A DNA stretch of 8,546 nucleotides. Origin: Akkermansia muciniphila. GTDB taxonomy: Bacteria; Verrucomicrobiota; Verrucomicrobiia; Limisphaerales; UBA9464. Below are positions 1 through 6,314 of the stretch, piece by piece. The position numbers and the translations under genes were made by a program. The notes under the pieces were generated by a model. It was not told where the DNA came from. It did not search any database and was given only the letters and a program-made list of their open reading frames with translations. The DNA is taken from assembly GCA_945873715.1 (NCBI GenBank), contig CAMCFL010000105.1, forward strand, positions 1 through 8,546. The letters are read 5' to 3'. Positions within the stretch are counted from its first letter, which is position 1; the number at the start of each line of letters is the position of its first letter.

Positions 1-1
1 A

Positions 2-133
2 GCGGTGATCGACGCCGGTCCCTTGCGGATTCCCCCGGGTTGGTGGGTCGCGCTGATGGCGATCGGGATTGCCATCACCTGCATCGCCCTGTTGGGAGTG
101 TGGTTCGCCAACAATTTCGCTCGGCTCCTCTGA
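2..133 (+). CDS. C-terminal end of a membrane protein (partial, 5' end outside window)
   Basis: The frame is open from the window edge to a TGA at 131-133 and encodes 43 residues, too short to stand alone. It contains one strongly hydrophobic stretch, from the WWVAL segment at about residues 14-18 to GVWFA at about 32-36, followed by a short polar and basic tail (NNFARLL). This looks like a final transmembrane helix with a tail of a few residues. The protein family cannot be named from this fragment. A last helix followed by such a short tail occurs in many permeases, including peptide ABC transporter permeases, but nothing here is diagnostic. The gene runs convergently towards the phosphofructokinase gene and ends about 105 bp from it. 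Confidence 0.6.
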   Translation, partial: AVIDAGPLRIPPGWWVALMAIGIAITCIALLGVWFANNFARLL

Positions 134-170
134 GCCGGCTCCGTTCCCGAGACCGTCGTGGATGCGTGCG

Positions 171-224
171 GACTCAGACGGGGGCAGCGGCAGGATGCAC
201 CCCCGTCCCTCCTGCCCGTGAGTC
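171..224. terminator. Hairpin-rich convergent junction, possible bidirectional terminator
   Basis: An 8-bp perfect inverted repeat pairs GACGGGGG (177-184) with CCCCCGTC (200-207). An outer arm, GACTCA (171-176) with TGAGTC (219-224), can stack on it with an 11-nt bulge on one side. A competing hairpin pairs GGCAGGA (189-195) with TCCTGCC (210-216) and excludes the inner stem. The element lies between two genes that end facing each other, as expected for a shared terminator. There is no T tract on either side, so classical rho-independent activity is uncertain. Confidence 0.4.
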
Positions 225-238
225 TCGCCTTCCCACGG

Positions 239-1513
239 TCAACCGCGGGCGGGGAGCTGCTTTTCCACCGGGCTCCGCGTCAACGTCACGTACTGGGGGA
301 GACCATCCTTGGTCGGCACCTTGACCTCGCCCACGATGAGTGGGGCGGCATACTCGACGAACTTCTCGTTCGGCAGGAACCCATCCTCGCTGATCCAGTC
401 GCGGGGAATGAAGTGTTCCACATTGGCGATGTTGCCGAGGTCCTCCAGTTCGATGGTCCAGCGGTAGGGCTTGGAGCTGAGCCGGACGATCTTGGGCATC
501 AGACCCGACTTGCCATTGCAGGCGGCCTTGACCGCGGCCGTTCCGCAGGCGAAGGCCTCGTCGGAATCGGTCTGACTGGCGAAGTGGGCGGCGGCGCGCT
601 GGGCATAACCGAGCAGGACCGTGCGGGTCTTCAGGTTCAGTCGGCCCTGAACGATCTCCTTGAGCTTTTCGGAGGCTCCGGCCAGCACCGCGTGCCCGAA
701 GGCATCCAACCGGGTCTTGTCCGCTCCAATCTCCTCGCCCGCGGCATTCTTCACTCCTTCACCGCACACCACGATGCAGTACTTCTGGGTGGCGACCGTC
801 TCCTTCACCTTGGCCAGGAAGGCGTCCTCATCGAAGGGAATCTCCGGAAGGAGGATGATGTGGGGCGGGCGGGCGGCATCGCCCTGCTTCGCCAGAACGG
901 TCCCGGCGGCAATCCAGCCAGCGGCACGGCCCATGACTTCGACGATGCAGCAGGAGCCGTCATCGGTGGCCATCGATCCGACGTCGAGGCCAACCTCGGT
1001 GACGGTGGCGCAATTGTACTTCACCACCGAGCCGTAGCCCGGGCAGTGATCGGTGATGGGAAGATCGTTGTCGATGGTCTTGGGCACGCCCATGACGCGC
1101 ATATCGTAGCCGCGCTTGACCGCCTCCAGATGGATCTTGTGGGCGGTGTCCTGCGAATCGTTGCCGCCGGCGTAGAAGAAGAACCGGATGTTGTGGGCCT
1201 GGAACACCTCGAACAGACGGTCCATGTCCTTCGCGGCCTTCTCGGGCTTCTTCTTGAAATCGATCTTGTAGCGGCAGGTGCCCAGCGCGGCGGCGGGGGT
1301 GTAACGCAGGCCTTCGATGGCGCTGCGCTTCTCGTCGCCCAGATCAATCAGTTCCTCGTTGAGGATTCCCAGGATGCCATTCAGGCCCCCGTAGATCTCC
1401 TCGATGCACTCGTGATGCCCAGCTTCGGTGATGACACCTGCGATGCTGGCGTTGATGACGCTGGTGGGACCACCCGATTGGGCGACCAAGAGATTGCCGT
1501 TGAGTTCAGCCAT
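239..1513 (-). CDS. pfp: 6-phosphofructokinase, pyrophosphate-dependent type
   Basis: This 424-residue cytosolic enzyme should phosphorylate fructose 6-phosphate to fructose 1,6-bisphosphate in glycolysis, probably using pyrophosphate. PFK-family motifs appear in order: the glycine-rich phosphate loop SGGPTSVINAS (residues 13-23), YGGLNGI (41-47), GGNDSQDTA (116-124), the catalytic PKTIDND (144-150), MGRAAGW (194-200), GEGVK (251-255) and LGYAQR (301-306). Two positions separate donor types. ATP-dependent enzymes have glycine in GGDGS and in PGTIDND, whereas here there is Asp119 and Lys145, the combination known from pyrophosphate-dependent PFKs. The open frame continues 58 codons upstream to 1687, but that extension is low-complexity (it encodes the 9-nt repeat) and the family core starts right after MAELNGNLLVAQ, so the ATG at 1513 was chosen. 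No clear Shine-Dalgarno is visible. The pyrophosphate assignment is inferred from these residues; the reaction may be reversible. Confidence 0.93.
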   Translation of the reverse strand: MAELNGNLLVAQSGGPTSVINASIAGVITEAGHHECIEEIYGGLNGILGILNEELIDLGDEKRSAIEGLRYTPAAALGTCRYKIDFKKKPEKAAKDMDRLFEVFQAHNIRFFFYAGGNDSQDTAHKIHLEAVKRGYDMRVMGVPKTIDNDLPITDHCPGYGSVVKYNCATVTEVGLDVGSMATDDGSCCIVEVMGRAAGWIAAGTVLAKQGDAARPPHIILLPEIPFDEDAFLAKVKETVATQKYCIVVCGEGVKNAAGEEIGADKTRLDAFGHAVLAGASEKLKEIVQGRLNLKTRTVLLGYAQRAAAHFASQTDSDEAFACGTAAVKAACNGKSGLMPKIVRLSSKPYRWTIELEDLGNIANVEHFIPRDWISEDGFLPNEKFVEYAAPLIVGEVKVPTKDGLPQYVTLTRSPVEKQLPARG

Positions 1514-1847
1514 ATCGGTAGAAATTTCGCCCGACAGTGCCCGCGCGACGAAGGTGGAGGCAAGACTGGAGCTTGCCGGCCGGTGGCGAAGATCCCAGGG
1601 ATCTGTCTGATCGGTCCGATCGGACGGATCGGCGTCCCCCTTAAAACGCCTATCAGGCACCCCGCTGTTGCCCGCAGGGCGCCTCAACCGATCCGCAACT
1701 CAAGCCGGCTCCCCACGCGGGAGAACGGACACTCTTCCGATCAGCCATTGCTGTGCCCATGGCCGGGATCCCGCCCTTGGACAGGGGAGCCTTCACGGGT
1801 TCGTCACGTTTTTCCCGCGAATCCTCTCCCGCGACCGTAGACGGACC
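1514..1847. other. 334-bp intergenic region between desulfurase and phosphofructokinase genes
   Basis: Both flanking genes read leftwards, so this is the trailer of the desulfurase and the leader of the phosphofructokinase. It holds the 9-nt GATC repeat (1591-1635), a 10-bp palindrome CGGGATCCCG (1764-1773), a weak stem GGCGT/ACGCC (1631-1635 with 1646-1650) and a direct repeat TCCCGCGA at 1813-1820 and 1827-1834. I see no convincing sigma-70 promoter, no strong terminator behind the desulfurase stop, and no RNA gene. The frames open across it on both strands show no recognisable protein. Confidence 0.55.
1591..1635. repeat. Five tandem 9-nt units each beginning with GATC
   Basis: GATC occurs at 1591, 1600, 1609, 1618 and 1627, an exact 9-nt period. 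The units are GATCCCAGG, GATCTGTCT, GATCGGTCC, GATCGGACG and GATCGGCGT; the last three share GATCGG. The array contains overlapping perfect palindromes: AGATCCCAGGGATCT (1590-1604), GATCGGTCCGATC (1609-1621) and GTCCGATCGGAC (1614-1625). It lies 78-122 bp upstream of the phosphofructokinase start codon. In the upstream-extended frame of that gene it reads as Asp at every third residue, but I regard that extension as untranslated. It could be a protein-binding array, a methylation-site cluster, or a microsatellite-like remnant; the sequence does not say which. Confidence 0.75.
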
Positions 1848-2993
1848 TCATCCGCCGCGAGACCGGCGCACCACCTCGGGCAGAAGCTCGATGATCCGTT
1901 GGATCTCTTCCTCGGTGTTCTCGCGCCCCAGACTGAAGCGGACCAGCGCCTGACATTCGGCGAATGGCACGCCCATGGCCTGCAACACGTGGCTGGGCTC
2001 CAGCGATCCCGCCGAGCAGGCGGATCCGCTCGATGCGCACACGCCTTCGAGATCCAGGTTGGCCAGCAGGACGATCGCATCCGCCCTTTCCACCGAGAAT
2101 GAAAGGGTATTGGAAAGACGTCCCTCCACCGGCCCGCGCCGATGGACTCCCGGGATCGATGTCGCCGCGCCCGCGAGACGCTCCGTCAGGGTCCGCAGGC
2201 GGGCCGGATCAAACACCGGCTCCGGAACGAAACGTTCGAAGGCTGCCACCAAACCCACCCAGGCCGCGACATTCTCCGTCCCCGCCCGCCGTTCATTCTC
2301 ATGTCCACCCCCATGGAGGATGGGATGCGGCAACAGGGGAGAACGGACGTAGAGAGCACCCGCTCCTTTCGGGCCATGAAACTTGTGGGCACAGACCGCG
2401 ACCAGGTCCGCCTCGAACGAGGGCATTCCGGTAAAAGGCAGCTTGCCCATCGCCTGGACCGCGTCGGTGTGGAAAATGACTCCCCGACCCCGGCAGAGGG
2501 ATCCGATTTCCGCCACCGGTTGGACCGTACCGACCTCGTTGTTCGCCGTCATCACCGAGACCAGGATCGTATCCGGTCGGAGGGCCCGGGCCACGTCGGC
2601 TGGATCCACCCGCCCGTCGGGATCCACGCGCACGCGCGTCACCTCAAAGCCTTCGTGCCGCTCCAGGTAGTCGCAGGCGTGAAGCACGGCATGGTGCTCG
2701 ACGGTGGAAGTGACGAGATGCCGCCCTCGGTGACGATTCAGCCGGGCCGTTCCGAGGATCGCCAGATTGTTGGCCTCGGTCCCGCCGCTGGTGAAGACCA
2801 CCTCACTCGGCCGGCATTGCCAGACTTTTGCCATCCGGTAACGCGCATCGTCGAGGACCTCCCGGGCCTGCCGCCCGGCGAGATGGATGCTGGACGGATT
2901 GGCCCAGGCGCGGTCGAGGGTCGACACCAGCACGTCGCGCACGGATGGGTCCATCGGTGTGGTGGCGTTGTAATCGCAGTAGATGCGGTGCAC
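1848..2993 (-). CDS. nifS: Cysteine desulfurase, NifS/IscS type (PLP-dependent)
   Basis: This 381-residue class V aminotransferase-fold enzyme should convert L-cysteine to L-alanine, holding the released sulfur as a persulfide for Fe-S cluster, tRNA-thiolation or cofactor synthesis. Visible motifs are YCDYNATTP (5-13), GTEANN (71-76, PLP phosphate contacts), the His pair at 100-101 (PLP stacking), HTDAVQ (175-180, Asp177 to the PLP ring nitrogen), HKFHGPKG (203-210, Lys204 the Schiff-base lysine), RAGTEN (236-241) and SSGSACSAGS (321-330, Cys326 the persulfide cysteine). The length and this loop place it in group I rather than the SufS group. The GTG at 2993 was chosen because the conserved core starts almost at once; an ATG at 3098 in the same frame would add 35 unconserved-looking residues. 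No scaffold (iscU) or regulator gene is adjacent, so the sulfur acceptor is unknown. The symbol denotes the family, not a role in nitrogen fixation. Confidence 0.95.
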   Translation of the reverse strand: MHRIYCDYNATTPMDPSVRDVLVSTLDRAWANPSSIHLAGRQAREVLDDARYRMAKVWQCRPSEVVFTSGGTEANNLAILGTARLNRHRGRHLVTSTVEHHAVLHACDYLERHEGFEVTRVRVDPDGRVDPADVARALRPDTILVSVMTANNEVGTVQPVAEIGSLCRGRGVIFHTDAVQAMGKLPFTGMPSFEADLVAVCAHKFHGPKGAGALYVRSPLLPHPILHGGGHENERRAGTENVAAWVGLVAAFERFVPEPVFDPARLRTLTERLAGAATSIPGVHRRGPVEGRLSNTLSFSVERADAIVLLANLDLEGVCASSGSACSAGSLEPSHVLQAMGVPFAECQALVRFSLGRENTEEEIQRIIELLPEVVRRSRGG

Positions 2994-3061
2994 GGCCCCA
3001 CAGGATGCACGCAACCACCTGCCGGCGGGGAGTCCCGATTTCAGCGCCCCATCCCATCTGA

Positions 3062-3085
3062 TGACGGCGGCATTCTTGACCGTCA
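3062..3085. promoter_or_regulatory. Inverted repeat in the divergent spacer, possible operator
   Basis: TGACGG (3062-3067) and CCGTCA (3080-3085) form a 6-bp inverted repeat with a 12-nt gap, between the divergent desulfurase (start 2993) and cytochrome (start 3111) genes. The half-sites are 18 bp apart centre to centre, roughly two helical turns, as in many dimeric regulator sites. A TTGACC at 3076-3081 overlaps the right arm, but no well-spaced -10 element follows it. A six-base arm can easily occur by chance, so this is weak. Confidence 0.22.
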
Positions 3086-3110
3086 GAGCGCGGTGCATAA
3101 CCTCGCCCCG

Positions 3111-5060
3111 ATGTCGCCTTTCACCCGGGTCCACGGTTTCATCCTGCTGTGCGTTGTCCTGACTGCCCTTCCGGGGATGCTGGGAGCAGACAAGCCGGCC
3201 GGGTTGGCCGTCATGATCGGGAATGGCGCGGCCGTCGATCACACCGTCTGGCCGGGCGTTCAATTGCATGTGTCGTCCGGGGAGACGGCGTCCCCCTTTG
3301 TTCCACCGGGGAGCTTCACCGCAACCTGGTCGGGTTATGTCAGCTCCGAGCTGCGTTCCGAGTATTCGTTCCATGTCGAGGCGGTGGGGGAAGTGACCCT
3401 GGAGGTCAACGGGGCCTTGGTGCTTGCCGGCCCCGCAGAGGCTGCGAAGCCCCTGAACAGCCAGCCAGTGAAGCTCAACAAGGGAGCGAACGTCCTCAAG
3501 GTCAGCTACAAGAGTCCTTCGCAAGGCGAAGCCTTCATCCGTCTTTACTGGTCGAACTCCGAGACTCCGCGAAACCCAATCCCGCTCACGTCGCTTTCGC
3601 ACGATCCCTCCGAGAACCTGAAGACCGCGACCGCGCTGCATCTGGGTCGGGATCTCTTCGCCGAAGGCCGTTGTATCCGCTGCCATGATGCCGGAGCCGG
3701 CAGCCGCATGCCCGAGTTGTCGATGGATGCGCCGTCGCTCAAGGGCATCGGGGCGCGACGTGGGTTCGCGTGGATGGCCAAGTGGATTGCCGATCCCTCC
3801 GCGGTTCGCCCGGGTACGGCGATGCCGAAACTGTTCCATGGCGCCGAGGCCCAGGCCAATTCCGAGGCGATCGCCGCCTATCTGGCGTCCCTCGGCGGTG
3901 ACGTCCCTGCGGCCAAGGACGGAGATGCTGAAGTCGGCAAGGGTCTTTACGAGAAGCTGCTCTGCACGGCCTGTCACAACCCGCCCGACGGCACCGAGAA
4001 GGTGCCGACCAAGATCTCGCAGAAGCAGGTGAAGGCGAAGTTCAAACCGGGTGCCCTCGCAGCATTCCTGCAGAAGCCCTCTGAACACTTCTCCTGGATC
4101 CGCATGCCGGACTTCCACCTGAACGCCGAGGAGGCCTCGAACCTGTCTTCCTTCCTGCTCACCCACGCGGAGCCCTCCGAAGACAAGGCCGCCCCGGACG
4201 ACGCAGCCTTGCGCGACAAGGGACGGAAGCTCGTCGAGACCACGGGTTGCCTGAACTGCCACGCCTTGGAAGGCAGCAATTCCTCCCTCGCCGCCAAACC
4301 CCTCTCCGAACTCGGTGCCGACCGCTGGACGGCGGGGTGCCTTGCCGAGGCTCCGGTTGCAGGATCGAAGTCGCCTGCCTATCCGTTCACCCCGGAGCAA
4401 CGCGATGCGTTGCGAGCCTTCGCGAAGTCGGATCGTTCCTCGCTCCAGAGGCATTCGTCCGCGGAGTTCCTGAGTCGCCAATCCGAGGCTTTGCACTGCG
4501 CCGAGTGCCATGGAAAGCATGAGGGGTTTCCGGCTTGGGAGCTTCTCGGGGGCAAGCTGAAGACCGAATGGGCCGCTGGCTTCATTGGCGGGCAGGACAC
4601 CGGCAAGCCGCGGCCCTGGCTCGAAGCCCGCATGCCGGCGTTCCCGGCTTATGCCCGGCACCTGGCTGAGGGTCTTTCCACCCGGCACGGTCAACCTACC
4701 CAATCCATCGCCGATACCCAGAGCGTCGCCGAAGACGCGGCGAAGGGGCGGAAACTGACCGGGGCCAACGGGGGCTTCTCGTGCATCTCCTGCCATGGCG
4801 TCGCCGAGTTCGGAGCGACGGCGGTGTTCGAAGCACCCGGGATCAACCTGGCCCTCTCCTTCGAGCGGCTCCAACCAGAATACTTCCGCCGCTGGATCCG
4901 CAGCCCCTTGAGCGTGGACCCCACCACCAAGATGCCAGTGTACTTTGATGAGCAGGGAAACAGTCCTCTCCCCGAATTCTACGAGGGCAACGGACCCAAG
5001 ACGATTCAGGCGCTCTGGGAATACCTGAAGCTCGGCAAGCAAATGCCGCCGCCAGAGTGA
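3111..5060 (+). CDS. Exported PA14-like/multihaem cytochrome c protein with five CXXCH motifs
   Basis: This 649-residue protein probably acts in periplasmic or envelope electron transfer. A signal peptide (hydrophobic core about residues 9-22, likely cleavage after LGA at about 26) leads into a beta-rich PA14-like region (about 45-160) with the family's typical features: a WSGYV strand, EYSFHVEAVGEVTLEVNG and a closing FIRLYWS strand. PA14 regions often bind carbohydrate. Five c-type haem motifs follow: C188-H192 (CIRCH), C285-H289 (CTACH), C380-H384 (CLNCH), C463-H467 (CAECH) and C558-H562 (CISCH). Likely distal Met ligands lie in MP motifs for haems 1 (M238), 2 (M332), 4 (M508) and 5 (M608). 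The third module has no Met between residues 384 and 463. The ATG at 3111 gives the signal peptide directly; there is no clear Shine-Dalgarno. PA14 plus cytochrome combinations are familiar in planctomycetes and verrucomicrobia. The redox partner and any PA14 ligand are unknown. Confidence 0.88.
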   Translation: MSPFTRVHGFILLCVVLTALPGMLGADKPAGLAVMIGNGAAVDHTVWPGVQLHVSSGETASPFVPPGSFTATWSGYVSSELRSEYSFHVEAVGEVTLEVNGALVLAGPAEAAKPLNSQPVKLNKGANVLKVSYKSPSQGEAFIRLYWSNSETPRNPIPLTSLSHDPSENLKTATALHLGRDLFAEGRCIRCHDAGAGSRMPELSMDAPSLKGIGARRGFAWMAKWIADPSAVRPGTAMPKLFHGAEAQANSEAIAAYLASLGGDVPAAKDGDAEVGKGLYEKLLCTACHNPPDGTEKVPTKISQKQVKAKFKPGALAAFLQKPSEHFSWIRMPDFHLNAEEASNLSSFLLTHAEPSEDKAAPDDAALRDKGRKLVETTGCLNCHALEGSNSSLAAKPLSELGADRWTAGCLAEAPVAGSKSPAYPFTPEQRDALRAFAKSDRSSLQRHSSAEFLSRQSEALHCAECHGKHEGFPAWELLGGKLKTEWAAGFIGGQDTGKPRPWLEARMPAFPAYARHLAEGLSTRHGQPTQSIADTQSVAEDAAKGRKLTGANGGFSCISCHGVAEFGATAVFEAPGINLALSFERLQPEYFRRWIRSPLSVDPTTKMPVYFDEQGNSPLPEFYEGNGPKTIQALWEYLKLGKQMPPPE

Positions 5061-5108
5061 CGACTCGACTGCGCTCAGTGAGATCTGGAAACCCAAGGAG
5101 TCCCGCTT

Positions 5109-5133
5109 CCATGGCGATGGCCGTCATCGCTGG
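5109..5133. terminator. Hairpin between convergent genes, possible terminator
   Basis: GCGATG (5114-5119) pairs perfectly with CATCGC (5125-5130) around a 5-nt loop. CCA (5109-5111) and TGG (5131-5133) can extend the stem across a 2-nt bulge. It sits in the 96-bp gap between the ends of the pentahaem cytochrome gene and the phosphatase-cytochrome gene, where a shared terminator is expected. There is no T tract on either side. Confidence 0.4.
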
Positions 5134-5156
5134 CCAAGGGACTTCAGGCCGCCGGC

Positions 5157-6125
5157 TCAGCGATCGTTCCGCCATCGTTGATGACAGGCGACGCATCCGT
5201 CCTTGATCTGTTTCCACGCGGCATCCGCTGCGACCCGGTCGCCGGATCTCAGCGCGGATTCCAGGGCGAACGACGAGCTCTCGCCGGCTTTCATCGCCTG
5301 CACGAACGCCGGATCCTTCGGTCCAAGACCCAGCCGGACGCCTTCCCTGAACTGCTCGTGCAGAAGACGTGCTGCCTGCACGGGAGTCTCGTCCGGCAAT
5401 GCGGGAGTCGGCTTCCACCCGACTCTCTTCATGTCCGCCAACGCCTCCGTCTGGCCATCCACGATCACCATTGATTCGACCAGCCCGGCAGGCTTCACGG
5501 CGGACTTCTGATTCCGCCCGGCGGACTCCACCGCCGCGTCGGATGGCATCTGGAAATCCCGGACCGACCGATACAACCCAGGGTAGTCGGCCGACGTCCC
5601 GGCCAACTTCTGCCAAGCCTCCGCCTGTGCCGGGTCCCAGGCTCCGGCAGCACGTGCGATCAGGGCGGCGGCGGATGGCCCACGATGCCTGCCGTGATGG
5701 CAATGGACGAACAACCCTCCATCCTTCGTCTTCGAAAGGGCCGCCAGTGAGGCGACCGCTCTGGAAGGAACTCCATCGTACCCGATGGGGACGTGAACGT
5801 ACCGAAGCCCATGGCGACGGGCCGCATCGACATCGGGTCGGGCTCCATCGACCGAAACCACCGTCCTCACCCCGACCGCGGCCAGGGCGGCAAAGGCGAC
5901 ATCCCCGTGGGGTTCACCTCCCGACCACAATCTCGGCCCCAGCTGGAAGGCGTTCTCGATCCCGGCCAGGTCCTGCTTCTGCGCAAGGGCACCCGGTTGG
6001 ATCAGCGGAACGGATGCCGGCACCCCGAAGGGCGTCGGTGTTCCACACCCCGCCCAGAGCACGGTTGCCGTGAGAAAGCTCACCGCGATGACCGTGGCGC
6101 GAAAGGAAGGGGACAAAGCGGCCAT
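5157..6125 (-). CDS. Exported dual-specificity-type phosphatase domain fused to a C-terminal cytochrome c'-like haem module
   Basis: This 322-residue protein carries two recognisable parts. After an export signal (hydrophobic core about residues 10-25; the Cys at 27 could be lipidated, though Trp at the -3 position is unusual) comes a cysteine-phosphatase fold, about 55-195. It shows the early GPRLWSGGEP segment (63-72), TVVSVDGARPD (88-98), HVPIGYDGVP (111-120, Asp117 a candidate general acid) and the HCX5R loop HCHHGRHRGPSA (141-152, nucleophile Cys142, Arg148). After a linker, a helical region (about 245-322) ends in CVACHQRWR (311-319). A CXXCH followed by an aromatic-Arg pair close to the C terminus is the pattern of cytochrome c' four-helix proteins. 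Phosphatase activity on a protein or small phosphoester is expected from the intact loop, but the substrate is unknown. The only early ATG is at 6125. It runs convergently to the pentahaem cytochrome gene and lies behind a terminator, so it is probably transcribed alone. Confidence 0.82.
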   Translation of the reverse strand: MAALSPSFRATVIAVSFLTATVLWAGCGTPTPFGVPASVPLIQPGALAQKQDLAGIENAFQLGPRLWSGGEPHGDVAFAALAAVGVRTVVSVDGARPDVDAARRHGLRYVHVPIGYDGVPSRAVASLAALSKTKDGGLFVHCHHGRHRGPSAAALIARAAGAWDPAQAEAWQKLAGTSADYPGLYRSVRDFQMPSDAAVESAGRNQKSAVKPAGLVESMVIVDGQTEALADMKRVGWKPTPALPDETPVQAARLLHEQFREGVRLGLGPKDPAFVQAMKAGESSSFALESALRSGDRVAADAAWKQIKDGCVACHQRWRNDR

Positions 6126-6162
6126 GCGTGAAGGGTTGAATGCCGTGATGTGGGTCGCAAGA

Positions 6163-6196
6163 CGGATCCTTGGTCCGCCTTCGCAGTGGGACTGCG
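6163..6196 (-). other. Two tandem hairpins in the leader of the phosphatase-cytochrome gene
   Basis: On the + strand, 6163-6177 folds as CGGATC with GGTCCG (one G-U type pair, 3-nt loop), and 6182-6196 folds as CGCAGT with ACTGCG (perfect 6-bp stem, 3-nt loop), separated by 4 nt. Both lie 38-71 bp upstream of the ATG at 6125, between the terminator of the upstream gene and this start, so they may be in the 5' untranslated RNA or overlap its promoter. I recognise no riboswitch family. The stems are short, and no promoter boxes could be fixed with confidence. Confidence 0.35.
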
Positions 6197-6240
6197 GTTA
6201 GGGAAGGTGGGAATGGGCGGCCCGCTCGGTTCGTTCCCTG

Positions 6241-6266
6241 AAAACCCTCCATGGATTGCTGGAGGG
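6241..6266 (-). terminator. Rho-independent terminator of the beta-propeller gene
   Basis: On the - strand a perfect 7-bp stem, CCCTCCA with TGGAGGG (6266-6260 and 6251-6245), closes an 8-nt loop and is followed directly by TTTT (6244-6241). It begins about 49 bp past the stop codon of the beta-propeller gene that ends at 6315. This is the clearest terminator in the window and argues against read-through into the phosphatase-cytochrome gene. Confidence 0.65.
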
Positions 6267-6314
6267 GTCGTCTGGCCGCTCTGAGGTGCCGGCGGGCCGC
6301 CGGATACCCCCGTT

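Noticed and set aside
1514..1687. 58-residue N-terminal extension of the phosphofructokinase
   Set aside because: It is low-complexity, includes the 9-nt repeat read as regularly spaced Asp, and precedes the usual family start.
1728..1743. CTCTTCCGATC resembling the end of a sequencing adapter
   Set aside because: Only about 11 bases match, the flanks differ from the adapter, and the sequence continues smoothly in a normal intergenic region. Chance is more likely than an assembly artefact.
158..1840. Long + strand frame (560 codons) opposite the phosphofructokinase gene
   Set aside because: It mirrors the codon bias of a clearly identified gene on the other strand and shows no family motifs, signal or domain of its own.
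3076..3101. TTGACC followed by CATAAC as a sigma-70 promoter for the cytochrome gene
   Set aside because: The spacer is only 14 nt and the -10 match is poor, leaving almost no leader before the ATG.
2142..3110. Upstream extension of the cytochrome frame across the desulfurase gene
   Set aside because: The ATG at 3111 opens directly with a signal peptide, which must be N-terminal. The upstream part is only the shadow of the desulfurase.
2994..5096. Continuation of the desulfurase frame for hundreds of codons antisense to the cytochrome gene
   Set aside because: The frame stays open because of GC-rich codon use. The desulfurase core starts at 2993, and the extension is Arg/Gly-rich with no recognisable domain.
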